Positions 7,249 through 17,673 of a stretch of DNA of 64,000 nucleotides are shown in pieces. Each line of letters starts with the position of its first letter. The stretch's first letter is position 1. The notes under the pieces are model-generated. The model made no database searches. It was not told the DNA's origin and worked only from the letters and a program-made list of their open reading frames with translations. The stretch is from NCBI GenBank assembly GCA_016716005.1, contig JADJXE010000001.1:2431001-2495000 (forward strand), given 5' to 3'. The translations under genes and the position numbers were made by a program. The stretch is from Acidimicrobiales bacterium. Lineage in GTDB: Bacteria > Actinomycetota > Acidimicrobiia > Acidimicrobiales > JADJXE01.

Positions 7249-7961
7249 GCGCCCCCGACACGACCGGCCCGGCGGGGGTCACGCCGTTGCACGGCATCGC
7301 CGACGTGGTCGACGCCGTCGGGGCGCGGGCTCCGGTCGACCTGCTGCGCCGCCGCCTCAACGGCACCCACACCGTCGACGAGTGGGGCCTCGACGCCGAC
7401 CTGCTGGCCATGGTCGACCCGCTCGTCGGCATCCGGTGGGACCTCCGGGTCGAGGGCGCAGACGCCATCCCGTCGGACGGGCCGGTGGTGCTGGTGGTGA
7501 ACCGCCACGTCGGGGTGTCGGAACCGTTCGTGGTGGCCCAGGCCGTTCGCCGCGAGACCGGCCGGATCGTGCGGTTCCTCGGCGTGCCCGACGTGGCGCC
7601 GGTGGGGCCGGTCCTGCGGCGCCTGGGCGGGGCCCTCGGCCGCAGCGACGAGCTGAGCGGCCTCCTCCGGGCCGGCAGCGCGGTGGTGGTCGCCCTCGAT
7701 CGAAGCATGCGAAGCCGGCGCCGGGCCGGCTTCCTCCCCCCGGGGAGCATGGCGCCCGTGCTCGCCCAGGGTGCCGCGGTGTTCCCGGTGGCGGCCGTCG
7801 GTCGGGAGCTGGGGCGGCGCTGGACGGTCATCGTCGGCGACGAGGTGCCGCGTCCGCCGGGCCGCAGCCCCCTCGCGGTGGCCGAGCTGGCCGACGCCGC
7901 CCGCACGGAGGTGCAGGTTCTGCTCGACGAGGCCTTCCCGCCGCGCTGGCCGTTCGGCTAG
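7245..7961 (+). CDS. PlsC-like acyltransferase-fold protein, divergent
   Basis: A 238-residue protein resembling glycerophospholipid acyltransferases. The block VVLVVNRHVGVSEP stands where the catalytic NHxxxxD motif is expected, but it reads H-x4-E. The block FLGVPDVAPVGPVLRRLG fits the second conserved region, and FLPPGSMAP stands at the usual FPEGTRS position, so the third motif is also degenerate. GTG 7245 overlaps the stop of the epimerase-fold gene, giving tight coupling. It could be a true acyltransferase with unusual residues or an inactive relative. Confidence 0.7.
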   Translation: MSAPDTTGPAGVTPLHGIADVVDAVGARAPVDLLRRRLNGTHTVDEWGLDADLLAMVDPLVGIRWDLRVEGADAIPSDGPVVLVVNRHVGVSEPFVVAQAVRRETGRIVRFLGVPDVAPVGPVLRRLGGALGRSDELSGLLRAGSAVVVALDRSMRSRRRAGFLPPGSMAPVLAQGAAVFPVAAVGRELGRRWTVIVGDEVPRPPGRSPLAVAELADAARTEVQVLLDEAFPPRWPFG

Positions 7962-7984
7962 GCGGGGCCGGTCGGGCGCGCGGC

Positions 7985-7990
7985 TACAGT
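7985..7990 (+). promoter_or_regulatory. -10 hexamer TACAGT, leaderless alpha/beta hydrolase gene
   Basis: TACAGT ends seven bases before the GTG at 7998, with no ribosome binding site in between. Confidence 0.6.
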
Positions 7991-7997
7991 CGGCCAC

Positions 7998-8855
7998 GTG
8001 GCGTTCACCCGGGCTGCTGACGGCGTTCGCCTCCACTACGAGGTCGTCGGCCGGCCCAACGGCGAACCGGTGCTGATGATCCAGGGCCTCGGCGCCGACA
8101 AGAAGGGCTGGATCCTGCAGCGCCTGGCCCTCGCGCCCCGCTACCGCACGATCGCGCTCGACAACCGGGGGGTGGGCCGGTCGGACAAGCCCACCGGTCG
8201 GTACGACCTCGAGCAGATGGCGGACGACGCCCTGGCCGTGCTCGACGCCGCGGGCTACGAGTCGGCGCACGTCATGGGCGCCTCGATGGGCGGGGTGATC
8301 AGCCAGATCATCGCCGTCCGCCACCCCGAGCGGGTCCGCTCGCTGGTCCTGGCCTGCACCGCGTGCCACCACCACCCCTGGCGGCGCGAGCTGCTGGCCG
8401 AGTGGGCCCGGGTCGCCCAGGAGCAGGGCATGAACGCGTTCATGCCTCGGGCCATGCGCTGGCTGGTCGGCCCCCGCTCCTTCCGGCGGTTCCTGCCGGC
8501 GATCCCGTTGGTGGGCCCGGTCGTGGGCCCACTGGCGCTGAACTGCCCGTCGCACGCCTTCGTGTCGCAGGTGCGGGCGATCCTCGACATGGACGACTCG
8601 GTGCGGGCCGAGCTCCACGAGGTGCGCGTGCCCACCCTGGTGCTGGTGGGCAGCCAGGACATCCTCACGCCCCAGGGCGACTCGGAGGAGATCGCCGAGC
8701 TCGTGCCCGGTGCCGAGCTGGTCGTGATCAGCGGCGCGGCCCACGGCTTCATGCTCGAGCATGCCGGCTCGTTCAACCGCGCTCTCCTCGACTTCCTGGG
8801 TCGGGCGGCCGGCGCCACCGCCGGCGGCGAGGCGACCCAGCCCCGCACGGCCTGA
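7998..8855 (+). CDS. Alpha/beta hydrolase
   Basis: A 285-residue single-domain alpha/beta hydrolase. The oxyanion strand MIQGLGADKKGW is followed by the nucleophile elbow GASMGGVI (Ser near residue 95), an acid in VLVGSQDILTP and a histidine in GAAHGFMLEHAG. DNRGVGRSDKP is the usual loop before helix A. The substrate cannot be told; relatives include esterases, C-C hydrolases and haloperoxidase-like enzymes. It lies alone between the acyltransferase gene and a convergent prenyltransferase gene and has its own leaderless promoter. Confidence 0.88.
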   Translation: MAFTRAADGVRLHYEVVGRPNGEPVLMIQGLGADKKGWILQRLALAPRYRTIALDNRGVGRSDKPTGRYDLEQMADDALAVLDAAGYESAHVMGASMGGVISQIIAVRHPERVRSLVLACTACHHHPWRRELLAEWARVAQEQGMNAFMPRAMRWLVGPRSFRRFLPAIPLVGPVVGPLALNCPSHAFVSQVRAILDMDDSVRAELHEVRVPTLVLVGSQDILTPQGDSEEIAELVPGAELVVISGAAHGFMLEHAGSFNRALLDFLGRAAGATAGGEATQPRTA

Positions 8856-8860
8856 GCGGC

Positions 8861-8890
8861 CGGGTCAGCGGGTCAGCGGGTCAGCGGGTC
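8861..8890 (+). repeat. CGGGTCAG octamer repeat, 3.75 copies
   Basis: Three and three-quarter perfect copies of CGGGTCAG lie between the convergent hydrolase and prenyltransferase genes and run into the last codons and stop of the latter. It is a slippage-type microsatellite with no obvious function. Confidence 0.85.
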
Positions 8891-9876
8891 GTGGCCGGGT
8901 CGGCCACGGGGAGATGGTCGACCAGGTGGAGCGTCGCCGCGGCCAGGGAGCCGGTGGCGGTGCCGTCGCCCAGCGGGGCCAGCGTGGCCACGGCCTGCTC
9001 GGCGAAGTCGCGGGCGGTGCGAACCGAGCCGGCCACCGCGCCGTTCGCCCGGACGAGGGCCCGGGCCCGCTCCATCTCGCCCGGGCCGAGGGGATGGCCG
9101 AGGAGGCCTCGGAGCTCGCCGTCGTCGGTGGCGAGGGCCCGGATCACCGGCAGGGTGTAGACGCCCTCGACCAGGTCGTGGCCGGCCGGCTTGCCCAGCT
9201 GCTCGTCGGTCGCCACCACGTCGAGGATGTCGTCGACGACCTGGAAGGCCATGCCGAAGAGCCGGCCGAACTCGGTGAGGGTGTCGACGTCGGCCCGGGG
9301 GAGGCCGCCGACGATCGCGCCGATGCGGCAGGCCGACGAGAACAGCGACGCGGTCTTGCCCTCGATCGACGTCAGGTAGGCGGTCTCGGAGCGGTCGACC
9401 TGGAAGGCCGACTGGAGCTCGCGGACCTGGCCCTCGCACAGGCGGCCGATGGTGCTGGCGAGGAGCCCGGCCACCTCGGTGCCCAGGCCGGCGGCGATCT
9501 CCGAGGCGCGTGCCAGCAGGAAGTCACCGGCGAGGATGGCCCGGAGGTTGCCCCACCGGGCGTTCACGCTCTCGACGGTGCGCCGCATCTCGGCCTCGTC
9601 CATCACGTCGTCGTGGTAGAGCGAGCCGAGGTGGACGAGCTCGACGGCGACGCCGCCCATGATCACGTCGTCGGTGGTCTGGCTGCCCGGCCGACTGGCC
9701 GCGGCCGCGATGGCGAAGGCCGGGCGGAGGCGCTTGCCGCCTGCCTTGATCAGGTGGCTCGCGACCTCCGTCAGGAACTCGTCGTCGGCCCGCACCGACT
9801 CCCGCAGGGCCTTCTCCACCCGCTCCATGTCATGGCCCATCCCGGGCATGGCGAGCAGAGGGTTCGGAGAAACCAC
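8881..9876 (-). CDS. Polyprenyl diphosphate synthase
   Basis: A 331-residue trans-isoprenyl diphosphate synthase that extends allylic diphosphates with IPP. The first Asp-rich motif is HDDVMDEAEMRR and the second is VVDDILDV; GGKRLRPAF supplies the IPP-binding Lys/Arg. The residues before the first Asp motif are medium-sized (VELVHLGSLY), consistent with a medium or long product such as the menaquinone side chain, though chain length cannot be fixed from sequence. GTG 9876 is chosen because a leaderless-type TAGCCT lies seven bases upstream; ATG codons at residues 10, 13 and 17 are alternatives. It is divergent from clpC. Confidence 0.92.
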   Translation of the reverse strand: MVSPNPLLAMPGMGHDMERVEKALRESVRADDEFLTEVASHLIKAGGKRLRPAFAIAAAASRPGSQTTDDVIMGGVAVELVHLGSLYHDDVMDEAEMRRTVESVNARWGNLRAILAGDFLLARASEIAAGLGTEVAGLLASTIGRLCEGQVRELQSAFQVDRSETAYLTSIEGKTASLFSSACRIGAIVGGLPRADVDTLTEFGRLFGMAFQVVDDILDVVATDEQLGKPAGHDLVEGVYTLPVIRALATDDGELRGLLGHPLGPGEMERARALVRANGAVAGSVRTARDFAEQAVATLAPLGDGTATGSLAAATLHLVDHLPVADPATTR

Positions 9877-9883
9877 GGCGTGC

Positions 9884-9889
9884 AGGCTA
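9884..9889 (-). promoter_or_regulatory. -10 hexamer TAGCCT, leaderless prenyltransferase gene
   Basis: Read on the minus strand, TAGCCT ends seven bases before the GTG at 9876. Confidence 0.6.
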
Positions 9890-10010
9890 GGCGCGCACCG
9901 TGGCTACACGAAACCGCTTGCGGGGGTCGCACGTCACCAGGCCCGCAGCGTGCTACCGGGGGACCCACGGGTACACTGCCAAGCACTCATCCCGCACGGG
10001 AGGCGGTGGC

Positions 10011-12527
<2,517 letters not shown>

Positions 12528-12558
12528 CCCGGCCGGGTGGTGACCCGGTCGAACCGCT

Positions 12559-12591
12559 CGACGGAGGGGCGCCTGGTGCGCCCCTCCGTCG
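12559..12591 (+). terminator. Terminator hairpin after clpC
   Basis: A 14-base-pair perfect stem (CGACGGAGGGGCGC and its complement) with a five-base loop starts 31 bases after the clpC stop. It lacks a strong U tract, as is common in high-GC actinobacteria. Confidence 0.7.
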
Positions 12592-12641
12592 CGCCCGGGG
12601 GTGCCGCCGTCGCCGCGCTGCAGGCGGCAGACTCGGGAGCC

Positions 12642-13508
12642 GTGCCGCTCCGACCTCTGCTCGCCCGCGTGGCCGGCCTGCTGGCCCTGGTCGTGGCCCT
12701 GGCCGCGTGCCGGGTCGACGTGCAGGTCGACCTCGACGTGGCCGAGGACGGCAGCGGGACGGCGACGGTGGCGGTGGCTGCCGACCAGGAGATCCTCGAC
12801 GGCGCGCCCGGGCTCCTCGACCAGCTGCGGTTCGACGATCTGCAGGCGGCCGGCTGGGTGGTCGAGGGCCCGGCGGCGCTGCCCGACGGGGGCGCGGTGG
12901 TGTTGCTCAGCAAGCCGTTCGCCTCGGCTGCCGAGCTCCCGGCGGTGCTCGGCGAGCTCAACGGGCCGGCGGGGCCGCTGCGTGACGTGTCGCTCACCGT
13001 CGAGCACCCCTGGGCTCGGACCCGCTGGGAGCTGCGGGCCGACGTGGGCGTCGACGGCGCCGTCGACGCCTTCACCGACGCCGAGCTGGTGGCCGCCCTC
13101 GGTGCGCCCCCGCTCGAGGAGGCCATGGCGGGCCGCTCCCTCGACGACGTGCTGGGCCTCACGGTGCGGGTGAGCCTGCCCGGTGAGGTGTCGGCCACCA
13201 CCCCGGACCTCGAGGGTGGCACGGCCACCTGGACGCCCGTGCTCGGGTCCGGCGGCGCCACCACGCTCGAGGCCTCCGCCCAGGAGTGGCGGCGGGCCAC
13301 CGTCGTCTGGACCGGCGTGGCCGCCGCGGCGGTCCTGGCGTTGCTCGTCGTGCTGCTGGTGCGACTGGTGCGGGCCCTGCGGCCCAAGGGCCGTCACGCC
13401 CGGCGTCGAGCCCGCCGCGCCGAGGCCGCGTCGCCCGAGGAGCCGCCGCCCGAGGAGCCGCCGCCCGAGGAGCCGCCGCCCGAGGAGCCGCCGCCCGAGG
13501 CGGGGTGA
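12642..13508 (+). CDS. LppM-like lipoprotein with C-terminal membrane anchor
   Basis: A 288-residue lipoprotein: GTG 12642 gives a compact signal peptide ending in LAAC (Cys22). The domain after it (CRVDVQVDLDVAEDGSGT) matches the start of LppM/DUF3153 domains, which are exported actinobacterial proteins of unclear role; in M. tuberculosis LppM has been linked to lipoglycan homeostasis and host-cell interaction. A transmembrane helix lies near residues 226-250, followed by a basic cytoplasmic segment and a Pro/Glu tail of EEPPP repeats. Thus both ends would hold it at the membrane. The longer frame back to 12537 would hide the signal peptide. Confidence 0.75.
   Translation: MPLRPLLARVAGLLALVVALAACRVDVQVDLDVAEDGSGTATVAVAADQEILDGAPGLLDQLRFDDLQAAGWVVEGPAALPDGGAVVLLSKPFASAAELPAVLGELNGPAGPLRDVSLTVEHPWARTRWELRADVGVDGAVDAFTDAELVAALGAPPLEEAMAGRSLDDVLGLTVRVSLPGEVSATTPDLEGGTATWTPVLGSGGATTLEASAQEWRRATVVWTGVAAAAVLALLVVLLVRLVRALRPKGRHARRRARRAEAASPEEPPPEEPPPEEPPPEEPPPEAG
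13434..13500 (+). repeat. 15-base tandem repeat encoding PEEPP
   Basis: Four perfect 15-base units plus part of a fifth encode the acidic, proline-rich tail of the LppM-like protein. Confidence 0.9.
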
Positions 13509-13526
13509 GCTCGGGCCGCCGATCCC

Positions 13527-13573
13527 TTCTCCGGCAGGTTCACCACCTCTGCGGTGGTGAACCTGCCGGAGAA
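13527..13573 (+). terminator. Perfect 21-bp inverted repeat before radA
   Basis: Two perfect complementary 21-base arms (13527-13547 and 13553-13573) enclose the five-base loop TCTGC. It starts 18 bases after the LppM-like stop, and the radA promoter follows about 55 bases later. The most economical reading is a strong transcription terminator, although no U tract follows. The arm length is far greater than other hairpins in the window. Confidence 0.6.
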
Positions 13574-13628
13574 CGGTCGCCGCAGACTCGGCAGGGCATT
13601 CCCCGGGGTCGATGACACACCCTCTCCG

Positions 13629-13634
13629 TAGGGT
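13629..13634 (+). promoter_or_regulatory. -10 hexamer TAGGGT, leaderless radA
   Basis: TAGGGT ends six bases before the radA ATG, with no ribosome binding site. Confidence 0.65.
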
Positions 13635-13640
13635 CGACGC

Positions 13641-15089
13641 ATGGCACGAGTGCGGACGACCTACCGGTGCGGTGCGTGCGGGACCGCGACGCCGAAGTGG
13701 GCAGGCCGGTGCAGCGGGTGCGGCGCCTGGGGTGCCCTGGTCGAGGGGCCCGACACGGTGCTGGGCGGTCCGACCGTCGCCAGCGGTGAGGCCGCCATGC
13801 CCGTCACCGAGCTCGACGAGGGTGGGTCCGTGGCCAGGGCCACGGGGATCGCCGAGCTCGACCGGGTGCTGGGCGGGGGGCTCGTGCCCGGGTCGGTCAC
13901 ACTGCTCGGCGGCGAGCCCGGCATCGGCAAGTCCACGCTGCTGCTGCAGGTGGCAGGGTCGGTGGCCGCGCGGCGTGAGCCGGTGCTGGTCGCGTCCGGT
14001 GAGGAGTCCGCAGGGCAGGTGCGGCGGAGGGCGGAGCGCCTCGGCGCGCTCCACCCCTGCCTCTGGGTCGCAGCCGAGGGCAGCGTCCCGCGGCTCCTCG
14101 CCCACGTCGACGAGCTGCAACCCGCGCTGGTGGTGGTCGACTCCGTGCAGACCCTCGCCGATCCCGAGGTCGCCTCCGCCGCCGGCTCGGTCGGCCAGGT
14201 CACGGCCTGTGCGGCGCGGCTCGTTGCCGAGGCCAAGGCCCGCGGCCTGGCGGTGGTGATGGTCGGGCACGTCACCAAGGACGGCGCGCTGGCGGGCCCT
14301 CGCGTGCTGGAGCACGTGGTCGACACCGTGCTGTCCTTCGAGGGCGATCGGCACCACGCGCTCCGGCTGATCCGGGCGGTGAAGCACCGCTTCGGCCCCA
14401 CCGGCGCCCTCGGCGTGTTCGAGATGGCCGACGAGGGGCTGCGGGCCGTGCCCGACGCCAGCGGGCTGTTCCTCGCCGACCGGCAGGCGGGGGTCCCCGG
14501 GTCGGTGGTCGTGCCCACCATCGACGGCAGCCGGCCCCTGCTCGTCGAGGTGCAGGCGCTGGTGGCGCCGTCGGCGCTCGGCACCCCTCGCCGCTCGGCC
14601 CAGGGGGTCGACGGGGGCCGCCTGGCCTTGCTCCTGGCCGTTCTCGAACGCCGGGTCGGGCTGTCGTTCGCGACCGCCGACGTGTTCGCCTCGGCGGTGG
14701 GCGGGGTGCGCCTCGTCGAGCCGGCCACCGACCTGGGCCTGGCCCTGGCCCTGGCGTCGTCGGCCCTCGGCCGGCCGGTTCCCCACGACGTGGTGGCCTG
14801 CGGCGAGGTCGGGCTGGGCGGCGAGCTCCGGCAGGTGGTGCACACCCCCCGCCGGCTGACGGAGGCGGCCCGGCTCGGCTTCCGCTGGGCGATCGTGCCC
14901 GGCACGGCCGTGACCGGCTCGTCGGGCCTCGAGGTGATGCGGGCCGACGACCTGGCCGGCGCCGTCCGGCTGTGCGGGCTGCTGGGGCCGTTGGTCGACG
15001 GTGTCGCGCACGACGGCTGGCCGCCAACCGATGGCGGCGAGGGCCGGGCCGCCACGCCGGGGTGGGCCCTGCCGCGGTCGGCGGCGTGA
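13641..15089 (+). CDS. radA: DNA repair protein RadA (Sms)
   Basis: A 482-residue RadA. An N-terminal zinc ribbon uses C10, C13, C24 and C27. The RecA-like ATPase has Walker A GGEPGIGKST (91-100), the RadA signature KHRFG near 247 (usually KNRFG), and a C-terminal Lon-type P domain (SALGTPRRSAQG onwards). RadA is a hexameric helicase that extends D-loops and processes branched recombination intermediates. disA begins 58 bases later; RadA modulates DisA activity in Bacillus, and the adjacency is widespread. Confidence 0.97.
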   Translation: MARVRTTYRCGACGTATPKWAGRCSGCGAWGALVEGPDTVLGGPTVASGEAAMPVTELDEGGSVARATGIAELDRVLGGGLVPGSVTLLGGEPGIGKSTLLLQVAGSVAARREPVLVASGEESAGQVRRRAERLGALHPCLWVAAEGSVPRLLAHVDELQPALVVVDSVQTLADPEVASAAGSVGQVTACAARLVAEAKARGLAVVMVGHVTKDGALAGPRVLEHVVDTVLSFEGDRHHALRLIRAVKHRFGPTGALGVFEMADEGLRAVPDASGLFLADRQAGVPGSVVVPTIDGSRPLLVEVQALVAPSALGTPRRSAQGVDGGRLALLLAVLERRVGLSFATADVFASAVGGVRLVEPATDLGLALALASSALGRPVPHDVVACGEVGLGGELRQVVHTPRRLTEAARLGFRWAIVPGTAVTGSSGLEVMRADDLAGAVRLCGLLGPLVDGVAHDGWPPTDGGEGRAATPGWALPRSAA

Positions 15090-15135
15090 GCACCGGCGGC
15101 GAGCGTGCGCCCGTCGCCGGCCCCCGTTCACGAAC

Positions 15136-15141
15136 TACGAT
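15136..15141 (+). promoter_or_regulatory. -10 hexamer TACGAT, leaderless disA
   Basis: TACGAT ends six bases before the chosen GTG of disA and helps decide that start. Confidence 0.5.
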
Positions 15142-15147
15142 GCCGTC

Positions 15148-16215
15148 GTGGTCACCAGGCGGCCTCGCCTCCTCGAGGCACTGGCGGTGGTGGCGCCCGG
15201 CACCCCGTTGCGCGAGGGCCTCGATCGCATCCTCCAGGCGAACATGGGCGCGCTGATCGTCGTCGGCGACGGCCCCGACGTGCTCAACATCTGCTCGGGC
15301 GGCTTCCTGCTCGACGCCGCGTTCAGCCCGCAGCGCCTGTCGGAGCTGGCCAAGATGGACGGCGCCATCATCCTGGCGGCCGACGCCAGCCGCATCGCCC
15401 GGGCCAACGTGCACCTGGTCCCGAACCCCAACGTGCCGACCTCGGAGACCGGTACCCGCCACCGCACCGCCGAGCGGGTGGCCCGCTCGATCGACGTGCC
15501 GGTGATCTCGGTGTCCGAGGACATGTCGGTGATCGCGGTGTACATCGGCGACCAGAAGCACCCGCTCGAGCCCATCCCACGACTGCTCGACCGAGCGAAC
15601 CAGGCCCTCCAGACCCTCGAGCGCTACAAGAACCGGCTCGACTCGGTCGCAGGGTCGCTGACGGCGCTCGAGGTCGAAGACCTCGTCACCGTCCGCGACG
15701 TGTGCGACTGGCTGCAGCGGGCCGAGATGGTGCGGCGCATCTCCGACGAGATCGAGAGCTACATCGTCGAGCTGGGCGTCGACGGGCGACTGGTGCGGCT
15801 GCAGCTCGAGGAGCTCCTGCGCGGGGTCGACGACGATCGGAGGCAGGTCATCAAGGACTACCTGGTGATCGAGCGCCGCACCGCCGACGAGGCCCTGGCC
15901 GACCTCACCGGGCGCTCCACCGAGGATCTGCTCGACACCCGCCAGCTGGCCGGGGTGCTCGGCCTCCGCGGCGTCAACGCCGACCTCGATGCGCCCCTCC
16001 AGCCTCGCGGCTACCGGCTGCTCGCCAAGATCCCCCGACTGCCGGAGTCGATCCTCGACCACATCGTGCGGCGGTTCGGCAACCTGCAGAAGATCATGCG
16101 AGCGACGATCGACGACCTCGACGACGTCGAGGGCGTGGGCGACACCCGCGCCCGGGCGATCAAGGAGGGCCTGTCCCGTCTCGCCGAGGCGAGCATCCTC
16201 GACCGGTACAGCTGA
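15148..16215 (+). CDS. disA: DNA integrity scanning protein DisA, diadenylate cyclase
   Basis: A 355-residue DisA that condenses two ATP to the second messenger c-di-AMP and scans DNA for branched structures. The DAC domain holds the catalytic D71-G-A and ATP-binding R104-H-R106 motifs intact, so activity is expected. A helical linker follows, then a C-terminal helix-hairpin-helix DNA-binding domain (VEGVGDTRARAIKEGL). The GTG at 15148 is chosen because homology starts a few residues later and a -10 hexamer lies six bases upstream; the open frame further upstream overlaps radA. Its stop shares one base with the next start. Confidence 0.96.
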   Translation: MVTRRPRLLEALAVVAPGTPLREGLDRILQANMGALIVVGDGPDVLNICSGGFLLDAAFSPQRLSELAKMDGAIILAADASRIARANVHLVPNPNVPTSETGTRHRTAERVARSIDVPVISVSEDMSVIAVYIGDQKHPLEPIPRLLDRANQALQTLERYKNRLDSVAGSLTALEVEDLVTVRDVCDWLQRAEMVRRISDEIESYIVELGVDGRLVRLQLEELLRGVDDDRRQVIKDYLVIERRTADEALADLTGRSTEDLLDTRQLAGVLGLRGVNADLDAPLQPRGYRLLAKIPRLPESILDHIVRRFGNLQKIMRATIDDLDDVEGVGDTRARAIKEGLSRLAEASILDRYS

Positions 16216-16868
16216 TGCGCGTCACCCTCCCCTCCGGCACCCCCGCCGAGCTGGCCCTCCCCGCGGGGACACCCGATCGGGGCCTGGTGGTGGCTCCCGA
16301 CATCATGGGGCTGCGGCCCCTCTTCGACCAGCACTGCGCCCGGCTGGCCACCGAGCACGGATGGGCGGTGTGCGCGCCCGAGCCCTTCCCCGGCGCCGAA
16401 GACCTGGGCATCGACGACCGCTTCGAGCTGATCAGCCGGTTCTCCGACGACGACAAGCTCCGCGACCTGGTCGAGGCGGCCGACGCCACGGGGTGCAGCA
16501 CCGTCGGGCTGGTCGGCTTCTGCATGGGCGGCATGTACGCCCTCAAGGCATCCCGTCTCGGCTTCTTCCACCGGGTCGTGGCCTTCTACGGGATGATCCG
16601 CGTGCCGGTGGCGTGGCGCGGCATCGGCCACGAGGAGCCCCTCTCGTGCGTCTCGCACCACGGCGCGTCGCCGGTGCTCGCTCTCGTCGGCGAGGCCGAC
16701 CCGTGGACCCCGCCCGAGGACGTGGCCGAGCTCGAGCGGGCCGGGGCCACGGTGGTGCGGTACGCCGACGCCGAGCACGGGTTCGTCCACGATCCGGCCA
16801 GGCCGGCCCACCGGCCGGACGACGCCGCCGACGCCTGGTCCCGCGCCGTCGCGTTCCTCGCGTCGTGA
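16215..16868 (+). CDS. Dienelactone hydrolase family protein
   Basis: A 217-residue alpha/beta hydrolase of the dienelactone hydrolase family. The nucleophile is a cysteine in GFCMGGMY (Cys103), the acid lies in GEADPWTPPED and the histidine in AEHGFVHD, a complete Cys-Asp-His triad. Classical members hydrolyse dienelactone in chlorocatechol degradation, but many serve other carboxyl esters, and no catechol genes are near. The ATG overlaps the disA stop by one base, so it is probably cotranscribed with disA. It is convergent with the Crp-type gene. Confidence 0.88.
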   Translation: MRVTLPSGTPAELALPAGTPDRGLVVAPDIMGLRPLFDQHCARLATEHGWAVCAPEPFPGAEDLGIDDRFELISRFSDDDKLRDLVEAADATGCSTVGLVGFCMGGMYALKASRLGFFHRVVAFYGMIRVPVAWRGIGHEEPLSCVSHHGASPVLALVGEADPWTPPEDVAELERAGATVVRYADAEHGFVHDPARPAHRPDDAADAWSRAVAFLAS

Positions 16869-16892
16869 CTCGGTGCGGCCCGGTCCGCGGCC

Positions 16893-17552
16893 TCAGCGGG
16901 CCCGCTGGGTGAGCTTGCCCCGGTCGAGGATGCGGTAACGGCGGTCGGCCTGCTCGATCCACCCGAGCCGCACGAACGAGGCGATCGCCTTGTTGACGCG
17001 CTCGCGCGACGCACCCACCAGGCCGGCCAGCTCCTCCTGGGTGATCGGGAGCTGGAAGGCGTCGGCGTCGCCGGCCAGCTCGAGCAGCCGCTTGGCGGTG
17101 CGTCCGGTGACGTCGAGGAAGACCACGTCGGCCAGGGCCTCGTCCATCGATCGGAGCCGACGGGCGAGCAGCGCGACCACGCCCCAGAGTCGCTCGGGGC
17201 GCTCGGAGAACACCGAGCGCACGGGGCCGTAGGGGATGGCCACCACCCGCGAGGTCTCGAGGGCCCGCGCCGCCGCCGACCGCCCGAGCCCGTCGAGCAG
17301 CCCCATCTCGCCGAAGAGGTCGCCCGGCTCCATGAGGGCGAGCACCGACTCGCGGCCGTCGGGGGAGCGGTTGGCGACGGCGATCCGCCCGGCGGTCACG
17401 ACGAACAGCTCGTGGGGCTCGTCGCCCTCCTCGAAGAGCACGTCGCTCCGCCGGAGGGTCCGCTCGGTGGAGCTCGCGGCGATGCGTTCGAGCTCTGCTG
17501 GCTCGAGCGCCGAGAGGAGCTGCACGCCCACCAGGAGCGACACGTCGACCAT
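16893..17552 (-). CDS. Crp/Fnr-family transcriptional regulator
   Basis: A 219-residue regulator with an N-terminal cyclic-nucleotide-binding fold (about 10-125; PGDLFGEMGLLDG is the phosphate-binding cassette region) and a C-terminal winged helix (about 140-215; LAGLVGASRERVNKAI is the recognition helix). RSAAARALE keeps the Arg-Ser pair that contacts cAMP phosphate in CRP, so cAMP or another cyclic nucleotide may be the ligand. There is no Fnr-type cysteine cluster. ATG 17552 is chosen over a longer frame reaching 17747, which would overlap the divergent carD. It shares a 121-base control region with carD. Confidence 0.92.
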   Translation of the reverse strand: MVDVSLLVGVQLLSALEPAELERIAASSTERTLRRSDVLFEEGDEPHELFVVTAGRIAVANRSPDGRESVLALMEPGDLFGEMGLLDGLGRSAAARALETSRVVAIPYGPVRSVFSERPERLWGVVALLARRLRSMDEALADVVFLDVTGRTAKRLLELAGDADAFQLPITQEELAGLVGASRERVNKAIASFVRLGWIEQADRRYRILDRGKLTQRAR

Positions 17553-17561
17553 GGTCGCGGG

Positions 17562-17567
17562 ATCGTA
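17562..17567 (-). promoter_or_regulatory. -10 hexamer TACGAT before Crp-type gene
   Basis: On the minus strand TACGAT ends nine bases before the ATG at 17552, giving a leader of at most a few bases. Confidence 0.5.
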
Positions 17568-17602
17568 CCGGGCCGGCGCCTCTGAGCGTCCCGGGGGTCG
17601 AG

Positions 17603-17631
17603 TTGAGGTGCACCCTCGCACTCCGTACCCT
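17603..17631 (+). promoter_or_regulatory. carD promoter, TTGAGG-N17-TACCCT
   Basis: The -35 element TTGAGG (17603-17608) and -10 element TACCCT (17626-17631) are separated by the ideal 17 bases. Transcription would start near 17638, leaving a leader of about 36 bases that contains GGGAG before the carD ATG. It is the clearest two-element promoter in the window. Confidence 0.65.
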
Positions 17632-17673
17632 TGACCTTCGGTAGTCCCTCGAGCCACCCAACCCGGGAGCAGC

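Noticed and set aside
8861..8890. Regular octamer repeats taken for a CRISPR or iteron array
   Set aside because: Units are 8 bases with no spacers and only 3.75 copies; it is a simple microsatellite at the end of a gene.
13527..13573. The GGTGAACCTGCCGG arm resembles the end of small-subunit rRNA
   Set aside because: The likeness is short and stands inside a perfect palindrome between protein genes; no rRNA flanks it.
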